Of a stretch of DNA of 64,000 nt, positions 46,768 through 57,571 are shown one piece after another. How positions within the stretch are numbered: position 1 is the first letter of the stretch; every line of letters starts with the position of its first letter. The notes below the pieces were generated by a model that was not told the DNA's origin, did not search any database, and worked only from the letters and a program-made list of their open reading frames with translations. The translations under genes and the position numbers were made by a program. The DNA comes from DATEDA01 sp963789885 (lineage in GTDB: Bacteria > Pseudomonadota > Gammaproteobacteria > Burkholderiales > SG8-39): contig CAWBNB010000050.1 in the NCBI GenBank assembly GCA_963789885.1, positions 124,001 to 188,000 on the forward strand. Direction: 5' to 3'.

Positions 46768-48168
46768 ATGCAGCTCACCTTCCTCGGTGCCGCGGGCGAG
46801 GTTACCGGCTCGTGCTATCTCGTCGACACCGGCGAGATCCGCTTCCTCATCGACTGCGGCATGTTCCAGGGGGGCAGCGAGGCGGACCGCAAGAACCGGT
46901 CGTTCGCGTTCGATCCGCGCGACATCGCCTTCGTCCTGCTGTCGCACGCGCACATCGACCATTCGGGCCTCCTCCCGCGCCTCGTCGCGCTCGGGTTCGA
47001 CGGCGCCATCTACGCGACGCGCGCGACCGCCGATCTCGTCGAGGTCATGCTGCCGGACAGCGCGCACCTCCAGGAGCGGGAGGCCGAGCATGCCGAAGCC
47101 GGCCACTCCGGACGGAATCGCGGCGCGGCGCCGCTTTACACGGTCCGGGACGCGGTGGCGAGTCTCGCCCGGCTGCGGCCGGTCGAGTACGATGAGCCGG
47201 TGCGCCTCGCCCCGTCCGTCCGCTGCGTGTTCCGGGACGCGGGCCACATCCTCGGCTCGGCGATTCTCGAGGTCTGGGTCGCCGCCGGCGGCGCCGAGAC
47301 CAAGCTCGTTTTCTCCGGCGACCTCGGCCAGCCCGGCCGCCCGATCGTCAGGGATCCGGTGCCGGTCGCGGAGGCCGACGTGCTGCTGGTCGAATCCACC
47401 TACGGCGATCGCAACCACAAGCACCTCGCCGCCACGCTCGACGAGTTCGCCACCGCGCTGAACGAGACGCTCGCGGCGGGGAAGGGCAACGTCGTCATCC
47501 CCGCGTTCGCGGTCGGGCGCACGCAGGAGATCCTGTACTTCATCGCCGAGCTTGCCGCGCAGGGGCGCATCCGTCCGCCCGAGGTGTACGTCGATTCGCC
47601 GATGGCGCTCGCCGCCACGCGGGTCACGCTCGCGCACGCCGAGTTGCACGACCCCGAGACCGCGCGGCTCACGAGCTGGCTCGGGACGGGAGACGGCAGG
47701 CGGCGCGTCCACTTCACCGAGACGCTGGAGGACTCGATGAAGATCAACTCGATCCGGTCCGGCGCGGTGATCATCTCGGCGAGCGGGATGTGCGAGGGCG
47801 GGCGGATCCGGCACCACCTGCGGTACAACCTGTCGCGGCCGGAGTGCGCGATCGTGTTCGTCGGCTTCCAGGCCGAGGGCACGCTCGGGCGCCGCATCGT
47901 CGACGGCGCGACGACGGTGCGCTTCTTCGGCGAGGAGCATCCGGTACGCGCGCAGGTATACACGATCGGCGGGCTGTCGGCGCACGCCGACCGGGATGCG
48001 CTCCTCGGCTGGCTCGGCGGTTTTCGGCGGCCGCCGCGCGCGACGTGGGTGGTGCACGGCGAGCCGCTCGCCGCGCACTCGCTGCGCGACGCGATCGAAC
48101 GGCGCTTCGGCTGGCGCGCAGCGGTGCCCGCCCCGCGCCAGACGGTATCGCTCGCGAGCGCCGGGTGA
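46768..48168 (+). CDS. Metallo-beta-lactamase fold beta-CASP RNase
   Basis: 466 residues. Zinc-binding HAHIDHSG near residue 62, AGHILGSA, and beta-CASP motifs A/B/C including FSGDLGQPGRP, SGMCEGGR and GGLSAHADRD; the C-terminus has VVHGEP. Group members are 5'-3' exoribonucleases or endonucleases (YSH1/CPSF-73-like). ATG 46768 is taken; an in-frame GTG at 46741 is the alternative. Its stop overlaps the GTG of the P-type ATPase (GTGA). With rtcA it gives the island two RNA-processing enzymes. Confidence 0.9.
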   Translation: MQLTFLGAAGEVTGSCYLVDTGEIRFLIDCGMFQGGSEADRKNRSFAFDPRDIAFVLLSHAHIDHSGLLPRLVALGFDGAIYATRATADLVEVMLPDSAHLQEREAEHAEAGHSGRNRGAAPLYTVRDAVASLARLRPVEYDEPVRLAPSVRCVFRDAGHILGSAILEVWVAAGGAETKLVFSGDLGQPGRPIVRDPVPVAEADVLLVESTYGDRNHKHLAATLDEFATALNETLAAGKGNVVIPAFAVGRTQEILYFIAELAAQGRIRPPEVYVDSPMALAATRVTLAHAELHDPETARLTSWLGTGDGRRRVHFTETLEDSMKINSIRSGAVIISASGMCEGGRIRHHLRYNLSRPECAIVFVGFQAEGTLGRRIVDGATTVRFFGEEHPVRAQVYTIGGLSAHADRDALLGWLGGFRRPPRATWVVHGEPLAAHSLRDAIERRFGWRAAVPAPRQTVSLASAG

Positions 48169-50730
48169 GCGGCGCGGACCCGCTCGCGCAGTACTGGAGC
48201 TGCGAGGCTGCGGACCTGCTCCGCACTCTCGGGTCGAGCGCCGGCGGGCTCGCGGCGGGCGAGGCCGCCGAACGCCTGCAACGCATCGGTGCCAACGCCG
48301 TGGTGGAGCAGCGCGAGCTCACCATGGTCCGGCTGCTTGCGCGGCAGTTCGCGAATCCGCTCGTTTTGATCCTCGTGTTCGGCGCGGCGGTGTCGCTCGT
48401 CCTGCGCGGCTGGGTCGACGCGGCGATCATCATCGCGATCGTCGTCGGGCAGCGCGCTGCTCGGGTTCTCGCAGGAGTACCGCGCCTCGACGGCCGTGGC
48501 CGAGCTGCGCCGGCGCCTCGCGCTGACGGCGCGCGTGCTGCGCGACGGCCGGAAGGAAACGATCGCGGCCAGCGCGATCGTGCCCGGCGACGTGATCGAG
48601 CTCGCGGCCGGCAACCTGGTTCCCGCCGACGGCGTAGTCCTTACCGCGACCGACTTCCTCGTCTCGCAGGCGAGCCTGACCGGCGAATCCTTCCCGGTGG
48701 AGAAGCAGGCCGGGGTGCGGCCCGCGGACGCGCCGCTTGCGGGCCGCACCAATTGCGTCTTCCTCGGCACGTCCGTGCGCAGCGGCACCGCGACGGCACT
48801 CGTCGTGCGGACCGGCCGCGACACCGCCTTCGGCGCGATCGCCGCGCGCCTCAAGGCCGAGCCGGCCGAGACCGAGTTCGCCCGCGGCGTGCGGCAGTTC
48901 GGCTACCTGCTCGTGCGCGTGATGCTGGTCATGGTGCTGTTCGTGATTGCGATGAACCAGCTGCTCGGCCGGCCGGTGGTCGAGTCGCTCCTGTTCGCGG
49001 TCGCGCTCGCGGTCGGGCTCTCGCCGGAGCTGCTCCCGGCGATCGTCAGCGTCACCCTCTCGCACGGCGCCCGCGCGATGGCCCGTCGCGGGGTCATCGT
49101 CCGCCGCCTCGAGGCGATCGAGGACCTCGGCTGCATCGACATCCTCTGCACCGACAAGACCGGGACGCTCACCGAGGGCGTGCTGACGCTCGACGATGCA
49201 GTGGATCCGGCGGGCCGGAAGTCGGTGGAAACCCTGCGGCTCGCCTACCTCAACGCCGCGCTCGAGACCGGCATCGAGAATCCGCTCGACGAGGCGATCG
49301 TGGCGGCGGGCGAGCGGGCCGGGCTCGCGGCCCGCGGGGTCCGGAAGATCGACGAAATCCCGTACGACTTCATGCGCAAGCGGCTCACGATCGTCGCCGC
49401 GATCGACGACGAGCCGGCGACGCACCGGATCGTGACGAAGGGCGCATTCGCCAACGTGCTCGCGATCTGCTCGACCGTCGCGGGGGAAGGCGGTGAGGCG
49501 CCGCTCGACGACGCGGCACGCGAGCGGCTCGAGGCCTACTACCGCGAAATGGGCGAGGCCGGGTACCGCGTGCTCGCGGTCGCCTCCAAGCGGGTGCTTC
49601 CCAAGGATGACTACGGTCGCGACGACGAGAGCGCGATGTCGCTCGTCGGCTTCCTGCTCTTCCTCGACCCGCCGAAGCCCGAGGTGGCGCAGACGATCCG
49701 CAACCTCGCCCGCCTCGGGATCGGGATCAAGATGATCAGCGGCGACAACCGCTACGTCGCCGCCCACGTCGCCGGCGCGATCGACCTCGATCCCGGCGCG
49801 ATGCTTACCGGCGACGAGATCGCACGGCTCAAGGACGAGGCGCTCTGGCATCTCGCCGAGCGGACGGTGCTGTTCGTCGAGGTCGACCCGCAGCAGAAGG
49901 AGCGGATCGTCCGCGCGCTCCAGCGGACCGGCCACTCGGTCGGCTACCTGGGCGACGGCATCAACGACGCGCCGGCGCTCCACGCGGCCGACGTCGGCAT
50001 CTCGATCGACCAGGCGGTCGACGTCGCGCGCGAGAGCGCGGATGTCGTGCTCCTCCGGCGCGACCTCGACGTCCTGCGGCGCGGCGTCGAGGACGGCCGC
50101 CGGACGTTCGCCAACACGCTGAAGTACATCTGCATCACCACCAGCGCCAACTTCGGCAACATGGTGAGCATGGCCTTCGCGACGCCGCTGCTGCCGTTCC
50201 TGCCGCTCGCCGCCAAGCAGATCCTGCTGAACAACCTGCTGTCGGACCTGCCGTCGGTCGCCATTTCGACCGACAACGTCGACCCCGACCGGGTCGTCAG
50301 GGCGCAGCGGTGGGACATCCGCGACGTGCGGCGGTTCATGGTGATCTTCGGTCTGATCAGCAGCGCTTTCGACCTCGTGACGTTCGCGCTGCTGTTGTGG
50401 GCGTTCGGCGCGGACGAGGCGACGTTCCAGACCGCGTGGTTCGTCGTCTCGGTCCTCACCGAGCTCGCCGTGGTGCTGGTCCTGCGCACGCACGGGCCGG
50501 CGCTGCGGAGCCGGCCGAGCCGGCTCCTGCTCTGGACGACCGTCGCGGTCGGGGTCCTCGTGCCCGTCCTACCGTTCATCGGACCGCTCGCCGCCGTGTT
50601 CGGCTTCGTCCCGCTGCCGTGGCACCTCATGGCCGCGATGATGCTGATCGTCGCCGGCTACGTGCTCGCGACCGAGCTGGCGAAGGCGTTCGCGTTTGCG
50701 GGTACCCGTGATCGCATCCGGGCCGGTTAA
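48165..50730 (+). CDS. Mg2+-importing-type P-type ATPase (MgtA-like), frameshifted as given
   Basis: P3B-type ATPase of 854 residues after removing one base in GGG at 48447-48449. Before that point the frame from GTG 48165 gives the N-terminal domain (QYWSCEAADLLRTLG) and the first helix pair; after it ALLGFSQEYRASTAV resumes. Motifs: SLTGESFPVEK, LSPELLPAIVSVTLSHGA (the P3B-type membrane motif), phosphorylation site LCTDKTGTLTEGVL and hinge YLGDGINDAPALHAADVG. Transports Mg2+ inward in characterised homologues. Last gene of the island run. Confidence 0.85.
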
Positions 50731-50772
50731 TATCAACCTCTCTTCGACCCGACCCTGCTGCCGGACGCCACC

Positions 50773-52459
50773 ATGTTCGATCTGATCCTGCGCGGCGCGA
50801 CCGTCTACGACGGTAGCGGAACTCCCGGACGAACCGCAGACGTCGCGGTGCGCGACGGGCGAATCGCCGAAGTGGGGCGGGTCGGCGGCGCCGCGCGCGA
50901 GACAGTGGATGCGTCCGGCCTCGCGCTGATGCCGGGGATCGTCGACCTGCACACGCACTACGACGCGCAGATCACCTGGGATCCGACGTTGTCGCCTTCG
51001 CCGTCGCTCGGCGTCACCACCGCCATCCTCGGCAACTGCGGCTTCGGCATCGCCCCGTGTCCGCGGGACCTGCGCGAGACGATGCTGCAGAACCTGTCGG
51101 TGGTCGAGGGGATGGACCTCGACGCGCTCGCCGCCGGGAACGCGCTGGGACTTCGAGTCGTTTCCCGACTACCTCGCGCTGCTTCGGCGGGTGAAGCCGG
51201 CGATCAACGTCGGCGTGTTCGCCCAGCATTCGACGATCCGGACGGCGGTGATGGGCGGCGACGCGTCGACTCGGCGCGAACCGACCGGCGACGAGCTCGC
51301 CCGGATGCAGGCGATCGTCCGGGAGGCGCTCGACGCCGGCGCGATCGGCTTCGCCTCGTCGTTCTCGCCGAATCACTCCGGCTTTGCCGGGCTGCCGATG
51401 CCCTCGACGATTGCGACCGACGCGGAGCTGCGCGCGCTCGTGGGGACGCTCGGCGAGGCGGGGCGCGGCGTGTTCATGATGGCGACCGGGCCGCGCGCGA
51501 CGCCGGAGTTCATGGAGTCGCTGGTCGAGGAGACCGGACGTCCGGTGTTCATCTCCACCGTGCTCACGATGTACTCGGAAGCCGAGCCGGAGCGCGGCCT
51601 GGGCTACTACGAGCGGTGCGCCGCGGCGCTCGCGCGCGGCCACGAGGTGTACATCCAGACCACCTGCCAGCCGCTGTCGTTCGATTTCACGCTGCGCGAC
51701 CCGTATCTCCTGCTGTCGCACGACGCGTTCGACCGGGTGAAGACGGCCAGGCCGGACGAGCTCGGCGCCATCTACGCCGACCCCGCCTTCCGCAACCGCT
51801 TCCGGGAGGATCTCGCCCGGCCGAAGGTCGGCATCCTGTTCTACGGGAACTGGGCGCAGATCGAGGTCGCGGCGGCCGCGCCGGCGCACCGGGCGGCGGA
51901 GGGGCGGAGCATCGCGGCGCTCGCGCGCGAGGCGGGCAAGGATGCGCTCGACTTCTTCTTCGATTTCGCGCTCGCGAACGATCTCGACGCGGGCTTCGTC
52001 GGCAAGCTCTTCCAGAATCACGACGCGGGTGTCGCCCCGCTCCTGCGGCATCCTGCCGGCGTGATCTCGCTCTCGGACGCGGGCGCGCATCTCATCTTCA
52101 TGTGCGATGCCGGTTTCGGGTTGTACTTCCTGAAGCACTGGGTGCGCGAGACCGGGACGTTCACGCTGGAGGAGGGCGTGCGGCGCCTGACGAGCCACCC
52201 GGCGGCGCTCTATCGCATCCCGGAGCGGGGGCGGATCGCGCCCGGTGCGTGGGCGGACCTGCTGCTCTTCGATCCGCGGACGATCGGGCTCTCCGGGCTC
52301 GAGCGCGTCGCGGATCTCCCCGGCGGGGGCTCGCGCATGACCCGTCGCCCGCAGGGGGTCGCGGGCGTGTGGGTCAACGGCACGAAGGTCTACGACGGCG
52401 AGCGCGGAATGGTCTCCGCCGAGGGGCCGGGGCAGGTGCTGACGCGCTTCGCCGCTTGA
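50773..52459 (+). CDS. N-acyl-D-amino-acid deacylase-type amidohydrolase, frameshifted as given
   Basis: 561 residues after removing one base from GGG at 51136-51138; this restores LAAGTRWDFESFPDYL, which matches the intact paralogue at 58934 (LRAGVQWEFETYPEYL). Amidohydrolase features: metal site VDLHTHYDAQ near residue 60, EPTG-type loop, LSDAGAHL near the end and a C-terminal beta domain (PGAWADLLLFDP). Hydrolyses N-acyl-D-amino acids in characterised homologues; exact substrate unknown. Starts a new region with no FNR/FixK-type box. Confidence 0.82.
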
Positions 52460-52468
52460 CCGGCGGCG

Positions 52469-52497
52469 TTGAAGCGCCGGGACGCCTGGGCTAAAGT
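52469..52497 (+). promoter_or_regulatory. Sigma70-like promoter upstream of TauD-like gene
   Basis: TTGAAG at 52469-52474, 17-base spacer, TAAAGT at 52492-52497. The start would fall 2-3 bases before the ATG at 52507, so the message is nearly leaderless. Confidence 0.45.
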
Positions 52498-52506
52498 CTC
52501 CACACC

Positions 52507-53370
52507 ATGCCGGCGGCAATCCAGGTCGTCCCCACCGGAACGGTCGGCGCGACCGTGGCCGGAGTCGATCTCGCGACCGTGACCGCGGACGAGATCGAAG
52601 CGATCAAGCAGGCCTGGTACCGGCACGACGTCCTCGTCTTCCGCAACCAGCGGCTGTCGGACGACCATCTCCTCGCGTTCTCGCGGCATTTCGGCACGCT
52701 CGATCCGCCGCCGAACCAGGGCGCAGGGCGCAAGTCCCCGCCCGGGTATCCGGACGTGTACGTCGTGTCGAACGTCCTCGACGACAAGGGCGAGCCGATC
52801 GGCGCGCTCGGGGACGGCGAGGCGCTCTGGCACACCGACATGAGCTACATCGCGCAGCCGCCGGACGCCTCGATGCTGTACTCGCTCGAGATCCCGGTGG
52901 AGGGCGGCGACACCTGGTTCTGCAGCATGAAGGCGGCGCTGGCGAAGATGCCGCGCGCGCTCGTCGAGCGCATCGCGGGCCTCGACATCAAGCACGACGG
53001 CACGTACGACTCCGGCGGCTACCTGCGGAAGGGTATGGCGGCGTCCGCGGACCCGCGCACGTCGGTCGGCACGGCGCACCCGATCGTGATCCGACACCCG
53101 GTGTCGGGCGACCGCGGGCTGTACCTCGGCCGCCGGCGCAACGCCTACATCATGGGATTGGAGGTCGCCGAGTCGGAGCGGCTCCTCGACGAGATCTGGT
53201 CGTACGTCGACGCCGCCGTCTACGTCCACAAGTGGGCGCTGGGCGACCTGGTGCTGTGGGACAACCGCACCACCATGCATCGCCGGGACGCGTTCGACCC
53301 CAGGGCGCGCCGCGTGATGCACCGTACCCAGATCAAGGGGTCGGGTGCGCCGCAGCGCGCAGCGCGGTAG
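52507..53370 (+). CDS. TauD/TfdA-family Fe(II)/2-oxoglutarate dioxygenase
   Basis: 287 residues. Iron ligands: H109 and D111 in WHTDMSY and distal H258 in TTMHRRD, with the 2-oxoglutarate-binding arginine in RRVMHRTQIKG. The family hydroxylates taurine, 2,4-D and many small acids. Context (D-aminoacylase upstream, solute-binding protein convergent) suggests breakdown of an imported organic acid, but the substrate cannot be read. Confidence 0.9.
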   Translation: MPAAIQVVPTGTVGATVAGVDLATVTADEIEAIKQAWYRHDVLVFRNQRLSDDHLLAFSRHFGTLDPPPNQGAGRKSPPGYPDVYVVSNVLDDKGEPIGALGDGEALWHTDMSYIAQPPDASMLYSLEIPVEGGDTWFCSMKAALAKMPRALVERIAGLDIKHDGTYDSGGYLRKGMAASADPRTSVGTAHPIVIRHPVSGDRGLYLGRRRNAYIMGLEVAESERLLDEIWSYVDAAVYVHKWALGDLVLWDNRTTMHRRDAFDPRARRVMHRTQIKGSGAPQRAAR

Positions 53371-53379
53371 CCGCCTCGT

Positions 53380-54360
53380 TCACTCCAGCTTGATGCCGGC
53401 GTCGCGGATGACGTCCGCCCAACGCTTGAGCTCGGCCTTGACGACCTTGTCGAGCTCCTCCGGCGTGCTGCCGACCGAGTCCGCTCCCTGCTCGAGGAGC
53501 TTCTGCTTGACGTCGGGGAGGTGCACGGCGCGGGCGGCTTCCTTCTGCATCCGCGCGACGATCGCGGGCGGCGTGCGCGCCGGTGCGAACATCGCGTACC
53601 AGGAGTCCACCTCGTAGTCCGGCAGGTTGAGCTCTTCGGCGACGGTCGGAACCTCCGGCGCGGCGGACGTGCGCTTCAGCGTCGTCACCGCGAGCGGCCG
53701 CAGCCGCCCCGCGCGCACCTGTCCGAGCGCCGCGGGAGCGCTGACGATGATGAAGGGCACCTGGCCCGAGACGCCGTCGACGACGGCGGGTCCGCCGCCC
53801 TTGTAGGGCACGTGCACCATGTGGATCCCGGTCCGCAGCTTCAGCAGCTCGCCGGCGATGTGCGCGGGCGTGCCGTTTCCGACCGATGCGTACGCGTACC
53901 TGCCCGGCTCCTTCCGGGCCAACGCGACCATGTCCCGCAAGGTCGCCGCCGGCACGCCCGGATTGGCCGCGATCAGCTGCGGCACGCTCACGATCAGCGA
54001 CACCGGCACGAAGTCGCGCTCGACGTCGTAGGGGAGCTTGTAGAGCAGGGGGTTGATCGTGTGCGAGGAGAGCGTGAACAGGAACGTGTAGCCGTCGGGT
54101 GCGCTCTTCGCCGCCGCCTCGGTGCCGACGGCGCCGCCCGCGCCGCCGCGGTTCTCGATGACGATCGGCTGCCCGAGGCCTTCCCCCAGCCGTTGCTGGA
54201 CGATGCGGGCGATGACGTCGGTCCCGCCGCCCGGCGGGTAGGGTACGATGAAGCGGATCGGCTTCGAGGGGTAGTCCTGCGCGAAGGCCGGTGATGCGAG
54301 GCAGAGCGCCGCGACCAGGCAACGCGCGGCGTTCGCGGCGGTGGTGAACGCGCGTGCCAT
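53380..54360 (-). CDS. Bug-family tripartite tricarboxylate solute-binding protein
   Basis: 326 residues with signal peptide (AFTTAANAARCLVAALCLAS) and the Bug motifs YPSKPIRFIVPYPPGGGTD, GNGTPAHIAGELLK and VPYKGGGPAVVDGVSGQV. Binds carboxylates or amides in the periplasm. No TctA/TctB membrane genes are nearby, as is usual for the expanded Bug family of Burkholderiales. 17 bases downstream of the enolase-superfamily gene on the same strand. Confidence 0.92.
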   Translation of the reverse strand: MARAFTTAANAARCLVAALCLASPAFAQDYPSKPIRFIVPYPPGGGTDVIARIVQQRLGEGLGQPIVIENRGGAGGAVGTEAAAKSAPDGYTFLFTLSSHTINPLLYKLPYDVERDFVPVSLIVSVPQLIAANPGVPAATLRDMVALARKEPGRYAYASVGNGTPAHIAGELLKLRTGIHMVHVPYKGGGPAVVDGVSGQVPFIIVSAPAALGQVRAGRLRPLAVTTLKRTSAAPEVPTVAEELNLPDYEVDSWYAMFAPARTPPAIVARMQKEAARAVHLPDVKQKLLEQGADSVGSTPEELDKVVKAELKRWADVIRDAGIKLE

Positions 54361-54377
54361 CGGCCCGCCCCCCCGAC

Positions 54378-55511
54378 TCAGAGGATCCGCTCGCCGAACT
54401 TCTTCAGCGCGGCTTCCGAAAGCGTCAGCCCCAATCCCGGCTGTTCTTTAAGCTTCAGCCGGCCCTTCGCGATCTTCGGCGGGTCCTCGAACAGCTCGGC
54501 CTGCAACGGATCGCGCTCGGGATCGGTGAACGACTCGACGATCGCTCCGGCCGGGCTTCCGGCGACGATGTGCGCGTGGATGAAGCAGTCGTGGTGGGGC
54601 GCGACCTGGACGCTGTTCAGCTCGCACAGCGCCGAGAGCTTCCGGCCCTCGGTGAAGCCGCCCATCATCGTGCAGTCGAACTGCAGGATCTCGATCGCCT
54701 GCTCCTCGAGCAGCGCGCGGCAGCCGTAGCTCGTGAGCTCGCTCTCGCCCGCCGAGAGCGGGATCGCCGTCTTCTGCGCGAGCAGCTTAAGCTCGCGACG
54801 GTCGTCGGCCCAGCGCACCGGCTCCTCGAGCCAGCGCGGCCGCAGCGGCTCGAGCAGCCGCGCGCCTTCGATCGCGGTCGGGAGATCCCAGCCGCGGTTC
54901 ACGTCGATCATGAGATCTCGGTCGTTGCCGATGATCTCGCGCACGAGCGCCATGCGCTCCAGGTCCTCGTCGAGCGGGGCGCCGCCCGCTTTCGCCTTGA
55001 AGCCGGTGTGGCCCTGCGCCTTCAGCATCTGGATCTCGTCGCGCAGCTCCGAGAGCGTCTTGCCGTCGCGGTAGTAGGCGCACGTGACGTAGCACGGCAC
55101 CTCGTCGCGATAGCCGCCGAAGAGCCGGTAGAGCGGAAGACCGGACACCTTGCCGACGAGATCCCAGCAGGCGATGTCGACCGCGGCGGAGATCCGCACG
55201 AGCGCTTCGCGCGACCAGCCCTTCTCGAAGGCGAGCCGCTGCCAGGTGAGGCCGAAGAGCTTCCGGTACAGGCGCTCCGGCGCGAGCGGGTCGGCGCCGA
55301 CGACGAGCTCGCCGATGCCGCTGCGGAAGGCGTGGACCGCTGCCTCGATCGGCGTGTAGCTGGTCGCGATGCCGATCCCCTCGAGCCCCTCGTCGGTCTG
55401 CATGCGGACCAGGATCTCGTTCGCCTTCGGCACGACGAAGTGGCTGACCCAGTGCGGGCGCCCGGTGTCCGGCGCGCGCAGGACGTAAACCTGGAGTGCG
55501 GTGATCTTCAT
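54378..55511 (-). CDS. Enolase-superfamily (mandelate racemase/muconate lactonizing) enzyme
   Basis: 377 residues. Capping domain 1-120, then barrel with KAKAGG (catalytic lysine near 165), metal ligands in LMIDVNRGWD, WLEEPV and ESELTSYG, and a histidine in VAPHHDCFIHAH. These fit mandelate racemase subgroup acid-sugar dehydratases or racemases. The first base-abstracting set is complete, so it should be active. Likely operon with the Bug protein at 54360. Confidence 0.88.
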   Translation of the reverse strand: MKITALQVYVLRAPDTGRPHWVSHFVVPKANEILVRMQTDEGLEGIGIATSYTPIEAAVHAFRSGIGELVVGADPLAPERLYRKLFGLTWQRLAFEKGWSREALVRISAAVDIACWDLVGKVSGLPLYRLFGGYRDEVPCYVTCAYYRDGKTLSELRDEIQMLKAQGHTGFKAKAGGAPLDEDLERMALVREIIGNDRDLMIDVNRGWDLPTAIEGARLLEPLRPRWLEEPVRWADDRRELKLLAQKTAIPLSAGESELTSYGCRALLEEQAIEILQFDCTMMGGFTEGRKLSALCELNSVQVAPHHDCFIHAHIVAGSPAGAIVESFTDPERDPLQAELFEDPPKIAKGRLKLKEQPGLGLTLSEAALKKFGERIL

Positions 55512-55614
55512 CGGGACCTCGATTCGGCGGCGATCTTCGCCGTGGAAGGTTAGCCGCCGCTCGAACGGCGGGCAACCGGATTGTTGGCTAACATTTGCCG
55601 CGGAGGAGATTTCG

Positions 55615-56583
55615 ATGCCGAGAACGCTGCTCGCCTGCCTGACCGTCTGCATGGCGCTCGCCGCCGGGACGGCGTGGCCCCAGACGTACCCCAGCAAGAC
55701 GGTCCGGATCATCGTGCCCGCGGCAACCGGCGGCCCGGACGTCGTCGCCCGCCTCGTCGCGGCCCAGCTCACGGCGCAGACCGGCCAATCCTTCATCGTC
55801 GAGAACAAGCCCGGCGCGAACGGCATCCTCGGCGCCGACGCGGTCGCCAAGGCGGCGCCCGACGGCTATACGCTGATGGTCTACTCCTCGGGCTTCGTCA
55901 TCAACCCGGCGATCTACAAGAAGCTCCCGTACGACACCGAACACGACTTTGTCCCGGTCACCAACATCGTCATTAGCGACGGCCTGTTCATCGTGGTGAA
56001 CCCGGCGGTCCCAGCGCAGACGCTGCAGGAGTTCATCGCGCTCGCGCGCGCGCCGGATAGCAAGATCGCGTACAGCTCGCCTGGGGTCGGCAACACGCTC
56101 CATCTCGCCGGGGCGCTGTTCAACGCCCGCGCGGGCACGAAGCTGCTGCACGTTCCGTACAAGGGCGGCGGACCCGCGGCGGCGGCGGTGGTTTCCGGCG
56201 AAGTGCAAGCGATGTTCTCGTCGCCGGCCCCCGCGATGCCGCACCTGAAGAGCGGGCGCGTCCGCGCGATCGCCTATACCGGGCCGAAGCGGCATCCCGC
56301 GATGCCCGACGTACCGACGACCACCGAGGCGGGTCTTCCCAGCTACCAGATCGACGGCGGATGGTTCGGCATGTTCGCGCCGGCGAACACGCCGCCCGAA
56401 ATCGTCGACAAGCTGCACCGCGAAGTGCGGATCGCGGTCGCGGATCCAGGCGTCGCGGCGAAGCTCGCCGCGCTCGGCGTCGATCCGGTCGCGACCTCGC
56501 CCGCGGAGTTCAGGCAGTTCGTGGGCGCAGAAATCCGCAGGCAGGCCGAGGCGGTGCGCATCGCCGGGATCGAGCCCGAGTAG
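55615..56583 (+). CDS. Bug-family tripartite tricarboxylate solute-binding protein
   Basis: 322 residues. Signal peptide MPRTLLACLTVCMALAAGTA; Bug motifs YPSKTVRIIVPAATGGPD, VGNTLHLAGALFN and VPYKGGGPAAAAVVSGEV. ATG 55615 has a GGAGGAGA ribosome site. Divergent from the enolase-superfamily gene (103 bases between starts). Distinct in sequence from the Bug protein at 53380, so probably a different ligand. Confidence 0.92.
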   Translation: MPRTLLACLTVCMALAAGTAWPQTYPSKTVRIIVPAATGGPDVVARLVAAQLTAQTGQSFIVENKPGANGILGADAVAKAAPDGYTLMVYSSGFVINPAIYKKLPYDTEHDFVPVTNIVISDGLFIVVNPAVPAQTLQEFIALARAPDSKIAYSSPGVGNTLHLAGALFNARAGTKLLHVPYKGGGPAAAAVVSGEVQAMFSSPAPAMPHLKSGRVRAIAYTGPKRHPAMPDVPTTTEAGLPSYQIDGGWFGMFAPANTPPEIVDKLHREVRIAVADPGVAAKLAALGVDPVATSPAEFRQFVGAEIRRQAEAVRIAGIEPE

Positions 56584-56598
56584 CGCCGGGCCGGTTCG

Positions 56599-57487
56599 TT
56601 GAGCCCGACGCTCGCCTACCTCGCTCCTCGCGCTCGCGGCGCTGTTCTGGACCGGCAACTGGGTCGCGGGCCGCCTGCTCGCCGACCTGGTGCCGCCGTC
56701 GGCGCTCACCTTCTGGCGCTGGGCGATCGCGGTCGCGCTGCTCATGCCGGTCGTCGGGCCGCGCCTGTGGGCCGCTCGCGGACTGCTCGTGCGCGAGTGG
56801 CGCCCGATCGTCGCGCTCGGGCTGCTCGGGGGCGGCCTGCACAACGTCCTGCAGTACTGGGGCCTCAAGTACACGCTCGCGACGAACGGTGCGATCTTCA
56901 ACGCCACCACGCCGGTGCTGATCATCGTGCTCGCGACGCTCGTCTTCGGCGACCCGTTCCCGCGCCGGGCCGCGACCGGGGCCGTCATCGCCTTCGCGGG
57001 TGCGCTGGCCCTTGTCACGCGGCTCGACTTCTCGATGCTCGCCGCGGTCGGCCCGAATCCCGGCGACCTGCTGATCCTCGTTTCGATGGTGATGCTGTCG
57101 GGATACACGGTGGGCCTGCGCCGGCGGCCGGCGGGCCTCGACGCGCTGTCGTTCCTCGCGTGCTTCGCGATCGTCGCGCTGGTGCCGGTCGGGATCGGGT
57201 ATGCGCTCGAGTACGCGGCGGGCAAGCGCATCGTCCTCAACGCGACGTCGGTAGGCGGGATGCTCTACATCGCGATCTTTCCGGCGCTGCTCGCGTACCT
57301 CTTCTGGGACATCGGCGTGCGCGCCGTGGGCGCGGCCCGGGCGGGCGTCTTCATGTACCTGATGCCGGTGTTCGGCAGCATCCTCGGCATGGCGTTCCTG
57401 GGCGAACGCTTCGAGCTCTATCACGCAGTGGGAATGGGCCTGATCTTCGCCGGGGTCGCGATCGCGACGCGCGCCGGGCGGGCCTAG
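56599..57487 (+). CDS. EamA/DMT-superfamily permease, frameshifted as given
   Basis: 295-residue ten-helix exporter of the drug/metabolite transporter superfamily, two EamA repeats (VPPSALTFWRWAIAV; YLFWDIGVRAVGAARAGVF). The frame opens at TTG 56599 (MSPTLAYL) and needs one base removed near 56623 (TACCTC-G-CTCCTCGCG) to join ALAALFWTGNWVAGRL. Without the correction a shorter frame from 56690 lacks the first helix. Begins 15 bases after the Bug gene. Confidence 0.8.
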
Positions 57488-57571
57488 GCCGACCTTCGGT
57501 TCTGTGCCATATTCCGGCGCGTCCCGCCCGTCGCGCGGACGCGAGATCACCGAGACGGAGACCGCAAGCGC

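Noticed and set aside
50726..50740. GGTTAATATCAACC before the amidohydrolase as another FNR/FixK-type box
   Set aside because: The half-site spacing is wrong for TTGA-N6-TCAA and no matching -10 follows.
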